DNA of 64,000 nucleotides from Amycolatopsis regifaucium (lineage in GTDB: Bacteria; Actinomycetota; Actinomycetes; Mycobacteriales; Pseudonocardiaceae): contig NZ_LQCI01000034.1 in the NCBI RefSeq assembly GCF_001613935.1, forward strand, positions 1,337,298 to 1,401,297, in the 5' to 3' direction. Each line of letters begins with the position of its first letter. Position 1 is the first letter of the stretch. The translations under genes and the position numbers were made by a program. Below the pieces are notes generated by a model. That model saw nothing but the letters and a program-made list of their open reading frames with translations. It was not told where the DNA came from and searched no databases. Shown here piece by piece: positions 51,023-59,421 of the stretch.

Positions 51023-52750
51023 CTTGATCACGACCTGGCCCTCGCGCCAGCCGTTGGTCATCGGCAGTCGCCGGTCCCGTCCGAACGCCTTGAACGTGAT
51101 CTTGGTGCCCGGCGGGTACTGGCGACGCTTGTATTCGGCCTTGTCGACCATGCGCACCACCCGGTCGATGGTCTCCGGTTCGAAGCCGGCGTCCACCAGG
51201 TCGACGTAGCCGCGGTCGCCCTCGATGTAGTCGTCGAGGATGTCGTCGAGCATGAGGTAATCGGGCAGCGAGTCGCTGTCCAGCTGACCGGGTCGCAGCT
51301 CGGCCGAGGGCGGCTTGGTGATCGAGTTCTCGGGGATGGGCGGAGTTTCGCCGTTCTTTTCGGCTTCCGCGTTGCGCCATTTGGCCAGATGCCAGACGTG
51401 CGTCTTGAACAGGTCCTTGATCGGCGCGAAGGCCCCGACGGCGTCGCCGTAGATGGTCGAGTAGCCGACGGCGAGTTCGGTCTTGTTGCCCGTGGCGAGC
51501 ACCAGATGACCGTCCTGATTGGACAGTGCCATGAGCAGCATGCCGCGGACACGGGCCTGGATGTTCTCTTCGGCGAGGCCGGTCAGCTGAAGCTGCTCGA
51601 CGTAGACCTTGACCATGTCGGCGATCGGCTCGACGCGGTAGTGCGCGCCGATGCGGCGGGCGAGATCCGCGGCGTCGTCCTTCGAGTGCGTCGAGGAGTA
51701 CTCCGAAGGCATTGAAACGCCGTACACGTTGTCGCCGCCGAGCGCGTCGGCGGCGAGCGCCGCCACCACCGCCGAGTCGATGCCGCCGGAGAACCCGAAC
51801 GTCACCGACGAGAAGCCGTTCTTGTGCACGTAGTCGCGCAGGCCGACGACGAGCGCGTGCCACACCTCGGCTTCATCCGACAGCGGTTCGCTGATCGCCG
51901 ACTCGGTGCGCGGGCTGTAGGCGGGAACGGCGTCCTCACCGAGCACGCGGCGCTTGACCCGCAGGCCCTCGAACTCGCCCTCGGCGGTGTGCCCGCCCGC
52001 GGCGAGTTCGGTGTCGACGACGAGCAGGTGCTCGACGAACTGCGGCGCGCGCGCCAGCAACCGGCCGTCCGCGCCGACCACGATCGAGTCGCCGTCGAAG
52101 ACCAGGTCGTCCTGGCCGCCGACCTGGTTCGTGTACACCAGCGGCGCCCCGGCCTCGGCCGCGCGGTGCGCGATCAGCGGCAGTCGGATGTCGTCCTTCG
52201 CGCGCTCGTAAGGCGAGGCGTTGGGCGCGACCACGAGGTCCACTCCGGCCTTGCCCAGCGCGGAGATCGGGCCACCGTCCTGCCAGACGTCCTCGCAGAT
52301 CACCATGCCGACGTCCACGCCGTGGAAGCGGACGATCTCGAGGTCATGGCCCGGCTTGAACCAGCGGTGCTCGTCGAAGACGCCGTAGTTGGGCAGGTGG
52401 TGCTTGAACTGACGGGCGACCACTTCGCCGCGGTACAGCGCGGCCGCCGCGTCGCGCGGGCCGGTCTCGTCGAGATCGAGATAGCCGATGTAGGTGAGCA
52501 CCTCGCCGCAGCCGGCCTCGTCGAGGCGGCGGGCGAGCTCTTCGACCATCTGCTTCGAGGCGGAGGCGAAGGCCGGACGCAGGGCGAGGTCTTCGACGGG
52601 ATAGCCGGTGAGGGACATTTCCGGGAAGACCACGAGGTGGGCGCCTGCTTCGGCGGCCTTGCGAGTCCACTCGACGGTGAGCTCGGCGTTGCCTTCGAGG
52701 TCTCCGACGGTGGTGTTGACCTGGGCCAGTGCGATGCGCAGTTGCGGCAT
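50993..52750 (-). CDS. nadE: Glutamine-dependent NAD+ synthase
   Basis: 585 residues from ATG 52750. A nitrilase-type glutaminase domain (1-280) has Glu44 in VVFPEMSLTGYPVEDL, Lys in QFKHHLPNYGVFDEHRWF and Cys in VGMVICEDVWQDGG; the synthase domain (about 300-585) has the PP-loop FGFSGGIDSAVVAAL, VLATGNKTELAVGYSTIYGD and DLVDAGFEPETIDRVVRMVD. It makes NAD+ from deamido-NAD+ using glutamine and ATP. This is the shorter bacterial glutaminase-linked form, not the long mycobacterial-type NadE. Confidence 0.95.
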   Translation of the reverse strand: MPQLRIALAQVNTTVGDLEGNAELTVEWTRKAAEAGAHLVVFPEMSLTGYPVEDLALRPAFASASKQMVEELARRLDEAGCGEVLTYIGYLDLDETGPRDAAAALYRGEVVARQFKHHLPNYGVFDEHRWFKPGHDLEIVRFHGVDVGMVICEDVWQDGGPISALGKAGVDLVVAPNASPYERAKDDIRLPLIAHRAAEAGAPLVYTNQVGGQDDLVFDGDSIVVGADGRLLARAPQFVEHLLVVDTELAAGGHTAEGEFEGLRVKRRVLGEDAVPAYSPRTESAISEPLSDEAEVWHALVVGLRDYVHKNGFSSVTFGFSGGIDSAVVAALAADALGGDNVYGVSMPSEYSSTHSKDDAADLARRIGAHYRVEPIADMVKVYVEQLQLTGLAEENIQARVRGMLLMALSNQDGHLVLATGNKTELAVGYSTIYGDAVGAFAPIKDLFKTHVWHLAKWRNAEAEKNGETPPIPENSITKPPSAELRPGQLDSDSLPDYLMLDDILDDYIEGDRGYVDLVDAGFEPETIDRVVRMVDKAEYKRRQYPPGTKITFKAFGRDRRLPMTNGWREGQVVIKSAQRDLLPR

Positions 52751-52840
52751 GCCGACATTCTCACCCACCGGCGTCCGCGGGGACGAGTGGATGTGCCGAA
52801 TCGCCCACCTGGGTCCGGTTCGCCGGGGCACGGTCAGGAC

Positions 52841-52957
52841 GGGAGCAAGGGACCTTTGCTATCGCCAGGCCGCTGACCTGGGAATACCCCCGAAAAGAGA
52901 GCGGGGGACCTTTGCTGTCACTCTCCAGAAGAGAGTGACAGCAAAAGTCCCCCGCTC
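52841..52957. repeat. Dispersed repeat A, single copy plus inverted pair
   Basis: A single core lies at 52841-52865 with the companion CCGCTGACCTGGG (52870-52882). A GGGGGACC-type inverted pair follows at 52899-52925 and 52931-52957 (27-bp stem, one mismatch, 5-nt loop). The hairpin ends 16 bp from the secA2 stop and is probably its terminator. Confidence 0.9.
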
Positions 52958-52972
52958 CGCGCGCGGCCCAAG

Positions 52973-55300
52973 CTACTTCCGCTTGATCATGCTCCGCACC
53001 TTCTTGATGGTCTGCTCGAAATCGGAGTCGAACGGGTTGTCGTGCACCAGATAGGTCCACGTCGTGTTCGCCCGCCGCACGCCCGCGTCACCGAGGTCGA
53101 TGCCGTTCTCGGTGATCTCGGCTTCCTCGAGCGTCTTCGCCGCCCGCGTCGCCGCCTCCGGGATGATCTTGTGGAACTCGGGGATCGCCGCGCGGTGGAA
53201 CTCGTCGATCGGCGTCTCCCGCGCCAGCGCCCGGAGGTGGATGCTCTCCCGCACGTCGGTCAGGAACGCGAGGTGGTCCGACCACAGCTGGTCGATGTGG
53301 AACAGCAGCACCTCCCGGCACAGCTGTTCGACGCGAGCTTCGTCGTCGACGGCCTCCGACAGCTCCTTGAACTTCTCCGGGTGCGCCTTCTCCAGCACCT
53401 CCGCCGCGTGCGCCGTCCGCAGCACCTTGTCCCGGTGCTCGAGCAGCTCGCCACGCTGCCGCTCGATCAGCCGCGTGTAGCGCCAGGTGTTCCGGTGGAT
53501 CTCCAGGTCGACACCCTCGGCGACGCGCTGCGCGTGGTTGATCTGCCGCAGCGCGGCCGGGTCGGTGATCTCGCCGCTGCCCACGTCCGAGGTGATGCCC
53601 TCGGGGACGTCGGGCGCGTTCGACAGCACGAGCTCGTCGTTCAAACTGGCGAAGAACACCGCGCTGCCCGGGTCGCCCTGCCGCCCGGACCGGCCCCGCA
53701 GCTGGCCGTCCAGCCTGCTCGACGGGTAGCGGGCGGTGCCGATCACGTGCAGGCCACCCAGTTCGACGACCTCGTCGCGGCCTTCGCCATCCTTGCCGCC
53801 GAGCCGGATGTCGGTACCGCGACCGGCCATCTGGGTGGAAACGGTGACCGAGCCCTTCTTGCCGGCGTCGGCGATGATCGCGGCTTCCTCCGCGTCGTTG
53901 CGCGCGTTGAGCACGACGCATTCGAGGTCGGCCTTCGCCAGCTTCTCGGCCAGCTCCTCGGATTCGGCCACGTCCTGGGTGCCGACGAGGATCGGCCGCC
54001 CGGTCTCGTGCACGCGCCGGATCTCCTCCTCGATCGCGCGCAGCTTCTGCGACGGCGATCCGAAGATCCGGTCCTCCTGGTCTTCGCGGATGTTCGGCGT
54101 GTTCGGCGGGATGACCGCGACCTCGAGCTGGTAGAACTCGCGCAGCTGCTCGGCGACCGCGACCGCGGTACCGGTCATGCCCGCGACCTCGGGATAACGC
54201 GCGAGCAGCGCCTGCACGGTGATCGAGTCGAGGATCTCGCCCCGGTCGGTCGCCTTGACCTGTTCCTTCGCCTCGACGGCGGCCTGGAGGCCGTCCGGCC
54301 AGCGCTGCAGTTCGGCGACCCGGCCACGCGCGGCGTTGATCAGCTGCACCTTGCCGTCGCGTACGAGGTAGTCCACGTCGCGGGTGAGCAGCGCGTGCGC
54401 GTGCAGTGCCACGTTCACCGCGGGCAGCCGGTCCGAGCCGGTCTCGTCGTAGAGGTTGATGTCGTCGCCGAGGGCCTTCTCGACCACCGACGCACCCGCC
54501 TTGGTGAGCCAGGCGTTGCGGCCGTCGGCGTCGGTCTCGTAGTGCAGACCGAGCCGCAGCCGCCGGACGATGTTCGCGACCTCTTCGTCGGCGTCGGTGT
54601 GGTCGATCGACCCCGCCATCACCAGCGGCACGCGGGCCTCGTCGACCAGCACGGAGTCCGCCTCATCGACGATCGCCACCTCGGGCTCGCGCTGGACCAG
54701 ATCCTCTTCGCGGGTCACCAGGCGGTCGCGCAGCACGTCGAAGCCGATCTCGCTGACGGCGCCGTACGTGACCTCCTTCGCGTACGCCTCGCGGCGCTCG
54801 TCGCGGGAGTGAGCCGGTTCGATCCACCCGACGGAAACACCGAGCAGGTCGTAGATCGGGCCCATCCACTCCGCGTCACGACGAGCGAGGTAGTCGTTCA
54901 CCGTGACGACGTGGACGTGCTTGCCGCGCAGGGCGTACCCCGCCCCGGCCAGCGCACCCGCCAGCGTCTTGCCCTCACCGGTCTCCATCTGCACGATATG
55001 CCCGCTGAGCAGGCCCATCGCGCCGAGCAGCTGCACGTCGAACGCGCGCTCGCCGAGCGCGCGCCGCGCGGCCTCACGGCCGAGCGCGCACACCTCGATC
55101 AGCTGTTCGTCGCCGAAGGACGAGGCTTCCCGGACCTTGCCGGCCCGCTCTGTCAGCTCCTCGTCGGAGAGCTTCTCCAACTCGGGCTCGAGCTTCTCGA
55201 TGGCCGGCAGCAGCGCTTCGTAGCGGGTCAGCTCGACGCTGCCCGGCCGCTGGATGATCCGGCGCAGCTTTTTGCCCACCCGGCTGATCAGTGCTGCCAC
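52973..55300 (-). CDS. secA2: Accessory Sec translocase ATPase SecA2
   Basis: 775 residues from GTG 55300, close to mycobacterial SecA2 (about 780) and shorter than SecA1 (about 950). Motor motifs are intact: Walker A QMETGEGKTLAGALAGAGYA, VNDYLARRDAEWMGPIYDLL, the DEAD box in VDEADSVLVDEARVPLVMAG, TGTAVAVAEQLREFYQLEVA, and QMAGRGTDIRLGGKDGEGRD. The C-terminal zinc finger and SecB-binding tail of SecA1 are absent, as expected. It powers export of a subset of proteins with the SecYEG channel. No accessory secY2 or substrate gene is adjacent. Confidence 0.95.
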   Translation of the reverse strand: MAALISRVGKKLRRIIQRPGSVELTRYEALLPAIEKLEPELEKLSDEELTERAGKVREASSFGDEQLIEVCALGREAARRALGERAFDVQLLGAMGLLSGHIVQMETGEGKTLAGALAGAGYALRGKHVHVVTVNDYLARRDAEWMGPIYDLLGVSVGWIEPAHSRDERREAYAKEVTYGAVSEIGFDVLRDRLVTREEDLVQREPEVAIVDEADSVLVDEARVPLVMAGSIDHTDADEEVANIVRRLRLGLHYETDADGRNAWLTKAGASVVEKALGDDINLYDETGSDRLPAVNVALHAHALLTRDVDYLVRDGKVQLINAARGRVAELQRWPDGLQAAVEAKEQVKATDRGEILDSITVQALLARYPEVAGMTGTAVAVAEQLREFYQLEVAVIPPNTPNIREDQEDRIFGSPSQKLRAIEEEIRRVHETGRPILVGTQDVAESEELAEKLAKADLECVVLNARNDAEEAAIIADAGKKGSVTVSTQMAGRGTDIRLGGKDGEGRDEVVELGGLHVIGTARYPSSRLDGQLRGRSGRQGDPGSAVFFASLNDELVLSNAPDVPEGITSDVGSGEITDPAALRQINHAQRVAEGVDLEIHRNTWRYTRLIERQRGELLEHRDKVLRTAHAAEVLEKAHPEKFKELSEAVDDEARVEQLCREVLLFHIDQLWSDHLAFLTDVRESIHLRALARETPIDEFHRAAIPEFHKIIPEAATRAAKTLEEAEITENGIDLGDAGVRRANTTWTYLVHDNPFDSDFEQTIKKVRSMIKRK

Positions 55301-55395
55301 CCCTGTGCTCCCGTCTGTTTTTCTGCCGTCCGCACCCGTATCACCAACGCAGTGGTGGTGCGGCCGAGTTCCACGGCCGATGGCACGATCCAACC

Positions 55396-57021
55396 GTGTC
55401 CACTCATGTCAGCGCCAGGTCCCGTGCCCGCCGATTCGCCGCGATCTCGCTGTCCGGCCTGCTCGCCGTCACCGTCGCCGCGTGCTCGTCGGGAGAGGGT
55501 AGAACTCAGCCGCCACCTCCGGCCACCGAGTCACACGCTCCGTCCGGACCGGTGCCCGCAGGACTCGAGAAGTTCTATGGACAGAGTCTGACCTGGGCCG
55601 ATTGTGCACCCTACGCGACATCCGATGACGCAAAAGCGGCGTTTCGAGTGAAGGACGCACAATGCGCGCGACTGACGGTCCCGCTCGACTACGCGAAGCC
55701 TGATGGCGACTCGATCACGCTCGGTCTGCTGCGCCGGAAGGCGCTGAAAACCGACGAAAGGATTGGGGCGCTCGTGGTCAACCCCGGTGGCCCAGGCGCG
55801 TCCGGCATGACGGCCGCGGCCGGTCTCGCCTCCCGGACGGCGACGAACGAACTGGGCAAACGCTTCGACATCGTCGGTTTCGACCCGCGTGGCATCGGCG
55901 CGAGCCAGCCGCAGATCCGCTGCCTGACCGATACCGAACGCGACGCGGACCGTGCGGACGACAGCGAGACCGATGGCTCACCCGACGGGGTGAAAAAGCA
56001 GGAAACCGAGTCTCAGGACTTCGCGGCGAGGTGCGCCCAGCGGACCGAACACGGCCCCGCGATGCTCGCGAACGTCGGTACCCGTGACGTCGTCAAGGAC
56101 ATGGACATCCTGCGATCGGTGCTGGGCGACCCGAAACTGAACTACCTCGGCTACTCCTACGGAACGCGGATCGGATCCGCGTACGCGGAGGCCTTCCCGG
56201 CGAACGTGCGCGCGCTGGTGCTCGACGGGGCGGTCGACCCCGAGCAGGACGCGGTCGAGTCGCTGGTCGCGCAGGGGCAGGGCTTCGGCAAGGCGTTCGA
56301 AGAATTCTCCAGCTGGTGCGCGGCTCGGGAGGACTGCGCGCTCGGGCGCGACGCCGCGGGCACCACGAAGGCGTTCCAGGACCTCGTGCGGCCACTGATC
56401 GACTTCCCGGTCCCCGTCGGCGACGGCCGGAAACTGTCGTACGAAGACGCGACCACCGGCGTGATACAGGCCCTCTACCAGGAAAATCTCTGGGAAACGC
56501 TGAACACCGCGCTCAACGAACTGAAGCGCCAGCGCGGCGACGGACTGGAAAAACTGGCCGACCTCTACAACGATCGCGGCGCCGACGGGCGCTATGGGAC
56601 GACCCAGGACGCTTTCGTCGCGATCCGGTGCGTCGACGACCCGCGCGTCACCGACCCCGCGAAACTGCTCGACGCGCAGAAGCGGTACGCGCAGGCGGCG
56701 CCGTTCCTCGACGACGGCAAGCCGGACGGTTCCGCGCGTGACGCCTGCGCCTTCTGGCCGGTGCCGAACACCTCGGAGCCACACCTGCCCAACGTCGAGG
56801 GCTTGCCGAAGTCGTTGGTCATCTCGACGACCAACGACCCGGCGACCCCCTACCAAGCGGGCGTGAACCTGGCGAAAGCGATCAAGGGAGCTTTGCTGAC
56901 GTTCGAGGGCAACCAGCACACGGTGTTCCTCCAGGGCGTCTCGTGCGTCGACCGGATCGGCATCAAATACCTGGTCGACGGTGCCGTGCCGGACGAGGGC
57001 ACGCGCTGCACGGCCGAGTAA
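55396..57021 (+). CDS. Secreted TAP-like alpha/beta-hydrolase lipoprotein (paralogue 1)
   Basis: 541 residues from GTG 55396. A lipobox (LSGLLAVTVAAC, Cys near 34) precedes a Pro-rich linker and the peptidase domain: VNPGGPGASGMTAAAGLASR, FDIVGFDPRGIGASQPQIRC, nucleophile Ser in LNYLGYSYGTRIGSAYAEAF, Asp in TTNDPATPYQAGVNLAKAI and His in FEGNQHTVFLQGVSCVD. It resembles the SlpD/SlpE tripeptidyl aminopeptidases of Streptomyces. It faces outward as a lipoprotein. The next gene is a diverged duplicate 52 bp downstream. Confidence 0.9.
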   Translation: MSTHVSARSRARRFAAISLSGLLAVTVAACSSGEGRTQPPPPATESHAPSGPVPAGLEKFYGQSLTWADCAPYATSDDAKAAFRVKDAQCARLTVPLDYAKPDGDSITLGLLRRKALKTDERIGALVVNPGGPGASGMTAAAGLASRTATNELGKRFDIVGFDPRGIGASQPQIRCLTDTERDADRADDSETDGSPDGVKKQETESQDFAARCAQRTEHGPAMLANVGTRDVVKDMDILRSVLGDPKLNYLGYSYGTRIGSAYAEAFPANVRALVLDGAVDPEQDAVESLVAQGQGFGKAFEEFSSWCAAREDCALGRDAAGTTKAFQDLVRPLIDFPVPVGDGRKLSYEDATTGVIQALYQENLWETLNTALNELKRQRGDGLEKLADLYNDRGADGRYGTTQDAFVAIRCVDDPRVTDPAKLLDAQKRYAQAAPFLDDGKPDGSARDACAFWPVPNTSEPHLPNVEGLPKSLVISTTNDPATPYQAGVNLAKAIKGALLTFEGNQHTVFLQGVSCVDRIGIKYLVDGAVPDEGTRCTAE

Positions 57022-57073
57022 CGAGTTCGGCGCGAAAGCCAGTGAAGGGCCGTGACGCTGCGAAGATCGCGAG

Positions 57074-58630
57074 ATGAGCCTTCGCCGCGCCCCGGCCGTG
57101 CTCGCCGTCGTGCTGGTCGCGTCATGCACGACGCAGCAGCCACAGCCAGTGCCGTCGGCACCTCCGCCGGTCTCGACGACTTCGGCGTCGCCGACTCCGG
57201 ATCCGAAGGCACTCGAGAAGTTCACCGGGCAGAAGCTGGCTTGGGGACCGTGTGCGGGGTCCACGGACAAGGCGTTCGACTGCGCGAAGCTCGCCGTGCC
57301 ACTCGACTACCTGAAGCCGGGTGGCGAGACGATCACGATCGGCGTCCTCCGGCACAAGACCAAGAAAGCCGATCAGCGGATCGGCTCACTCGTGATCAAC
57401 CCCGGTGGGCCCGGCGGTTCGGGTGTCGCAGCGGCGGCCCGCATCGCGAAGTCCCGTCCCGCCGCGCCCCTGGCCGCGCGGTTCGACATCGTCGGCTTCG
57501 ACCCGCGCGGCGTCGGGACCAGCGAACCGAAGCTTGTCTGCCTCACCGACCCCGAACGCGACGCGGACCGGGCCGAGGATTCGGAAAGCGACACGACCCC
57601 CGACGGGATCGCGAAGCAACTCGCCGACGCCAAGACGTACGCGACGAAGTGCACTGAGCGCACGAAGCATGGCCGAGAGATGCTCGCCAACATCGGGACC
57701 AGGGACGTCGTCCGGGACCTCGACGTCCTGCGCTCGGCCCTCGGCGACGGAAAACTCACCTATCTGGGATTTTCGTACGGCACGCAGATCGGGACCGGGT
57801 ATGCCGAGGCGTACCCGGAGAAGGTGCGGACGTTGCTCCTCGACGGCGCGGTCGATCCCGAACTCGACACCGCCGAATCACTGGTCACGCAGATGGCGGG
57901 CTTCCAGAACACGTTCACCGCGTTCGGCAAGTGGTGCGTCGCCCGCGAGGATTGCGCGCTCGGCCGTGACGCCGGTGGCGTGACGAAGGCATTCCAGGCA
58001 CTGGTCAAACCGCTGATCACCAAACCGGCCCCGGCCGGGAATCGACGGCTCTCGTTCGAGGACGCCATCACCGGCACCAGCGCCGCGCTGTACTCGCAGG
58101 ACGCGTGGGAATTCCTCGATGACGGGTTCGCCGAGCTGAAGCGGGGGAGTGGCAAAACCCTGGTCGCCCTCGCCGACAGCTACTACGGCCGCGAGCGGGA
58201 CGGCCGGTACACCGGCATCCTCGACGTCTACTTCGCGGTCCGCTGCGTCGACAGCACGCGGATCACCGATCGCCGCGTCATCGACGGCGCCCACGAGCGG
58301 ATGCTCCAGGGTGCGCCGTTCCTCGAGGGCGGTACTCCGGACATGAGCGAACTCGATATCTGTTCCGTCTGGCCGGCGCCTGCCACCTCCGAGGTCCACA
58401 AGCCGGACATCGAGGGCCTGCCGCGGCCGTTGGTCATCTCGACCACCGGCGACCCGGCGACCCCGTACGCGTCCGGCGTGAACCTCGCCCGGGACCTCAA
58501 GGGAGCTTTGCTCACGTTCGAGGGCGCGCAACACACCGTGTTCCTCGACGGCAACGCGTGCGTCGACGGCGCGGGCGTCGCGTACCTGATCGACGGCAAG
58601 CTGCCCGCTCCCGACACCCGCTGCACCTAG
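57074..58630 (+). CDS. Secreted TAP-like alpha/beta-hydrolase lipoprotein (paralogue 2)
   Basis: 518 residues with lipobox LAVVLVASC (Cys near 17) and the same motif order as paralogue 1: VINPGGPGGSGVAAAARIAK, nucleophile Ser in LTYLGFSYGTQIGTGYAEAY, TTGDPATPYASGVNLARDL and FEGAQHTVFLDGNACVDGAG. Both share conserved cysteines around CLTD and CVARED. The tandem position and similarity indicate local duplication; all catalytic residues are kept in both, so both are probably active. Its TAG is followed directly by a repeat A copy. Confidence 0.9.
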   Translation: MSLRRAPAVLAVVLVASCTTQQPQPVPSAPPPVSTTSASPTPDPKALEKFTGQKLAWGPCAGSTDKAFDCAKLAVPLDYLKPGGETITIGVLRHKTKKADQRIGSLVINPGGPGGSGVAAAARIAKSRPAAPLAARFDIVGFDPRGVGTSEPKLVCLTDPERDADRAEDSESDTTPDGIAKQLADAKTYATKCTERTKHGREMLANIGTRDVVRDLDVLRSALGDGKLTYLGFSYGTQIGTGYAEAYPEKVRTLLLDGAVDPELDTAESLVTQMAGFQNTFTAFGKWCVAREDCALGRDAGGVTKAFQALVKPLITKPAPAGNRRLSFEDAITGTSAALYSQDAWEFLDDGFAELKRGSGKTLVALADSYYGRERDGRYTGILDVYFAVRCVDSTRITDRRVIDGAHERMLQGAPFLEGGTPDMSELDICSVWPAPATSEVHKPDIEGLPRPLVISTTGDPATPYASGVNLARDLKGALLTFEGAQHTVFLDGNACVDGAGVAYLIDGKLPAPDTRCT

Positions 58631-58633
58631 CGG

Positions 58634-58658
58634 GGGAGCAAGGGACCTTTGCTATCGC
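58634..58658. repeat. Dispersed repeat A, single copy shared by two gene ends
   Basis: It lies between the convergent TAP paralogue and the LppX-like gene. Its CTATC gives the minus-strand TAG stop of the LppX-like gene (58654-58652), as the 4392 copy does for the PaiB-like gene. Confidence 0.9.
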
Positions 58659-59332
58659 CCGTCCCCGACGACCACCGCGTTATGCCTGGTCAACGCCAGC
58701 TCCAGCATCACCGCGAACTCCTCCGGCTTCGTCGGCGGCACCTGTACCCACACTCTCACCAGCCGCCGCGGCTCGTCCTTCGAAATCCACAGCTTCACGA
58801 AAACGTCGGTCTTGATCTCCGGCACGATCCCGCCGATCACCGCGGCCGGCACCTTCGCGCCGATCCGGAGCGAGTCGGTGTCCTGCACCCGCTCCCATCG
58901 CTCACCCCGCAGCTCGGTCGCCCCGGTCAGCAGCCGCCGTAACCCGCCTTCGGCCCCGAGCATGGCCCGGGGCGTGTAGGGGGCCGAAGCCGCGATTTCC
59001 CGATCCCCATCCGGACCACTGAGCGTGATCTCAGAGCCGTGCAGCCGGTACGTGACTTTCACCCGCTCGAAGTCGTCCTGCAGATCCGCGTTACCGACCG
59101 CGCTTCCGTCCCGGCCACCCTCAAGGCTGATCTCGCCATCGAGTCCGCGTACGGGAAGCCCGGCCACGACGCCGTTCACCCCGAGTTTGAATCGCACGCT
59201 GCGCAAAGAGGCGAGGGAGTCGGCCGCCGCGCTCACGAATTCCGAGGCAGGAGGCAGCGGGGGTGACCCCGCACAGCCGCCGATGAGCCCGATCGTGAGC
59301 AGCAGCGCCGGAACGAGGTGACGGCAGCGCAT
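58652..59332 (-). CDS. LppX/LprA/LprG-family lipoprotein
   Basis: 226 residues. A signal peptide with lipobox (LLLTIGLIGGC, Cys near 20) precedes a LppX_LprAFG domain: ADSLASLRSVRFKLGVNGVV, SLEGGRDGSAVGNADLQDDF, VKVTYRLHGSEITLSGPDGD and the late KTDVFVKLWISKDEPRRLVR. These U-shaped half-barrels carry lipids or lipoglycans at the outer side of the membrane (LprG, LppX in mycobacteria). It is divergent from an MFS transporter, though not the P55 type that partners LprG. The stop is in a repeat A copy. Confidence 0.85.
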   Translation of the reverse strand: MRCRHLVPALLLTIGLIGGCAGSPPLPPASEFVSAAADSLASLRSVRFKLGVNGVVAGLPVRGLDGEISLEGGRDGSAVGNADLQDDFERVKVTYRLHGSEITLSGPDGDREIAASAPYTPRAMLGAEGGLRRLLTGATELRGERWERVQDTDSLRIGAKVPAAVIGGIVPEIKTDVFVKLWISKDEPRRLVRVWVQVPPTKPEEFAVMLELALTRHNAVVVGDGR

Positions 59333-59421
59333 GGCCAGAGCCTATGGCCTTGGCCCGAATCTTTCGCACAGTGTCCTTCCAGCCGCTTCCGTCGGGAGCC
59401 GCGGCCGATGACGCTGTACCC

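Noticed and set aside
53042..55591. 849-codon open frame opposite secA2
   Set aside because: It mirrors the codon structure of secA2 in high-GC DNA; its translation is rich in R, V, D and H with no domain features.
56883..58513. AAGGGAGCTTTGCT in both TAP genes, resembling repeat A
   Set aside because: It encodes the conserved KGALLTFEG of the hydrolase family in both paralogues, so the likeness to the repeat core is coincidental.
4346..58658. CRISPR array
   Set aside because: Repeat A copies are dispersed over 54 kb, occur in both orientations and have no regular spacers or cas genes.
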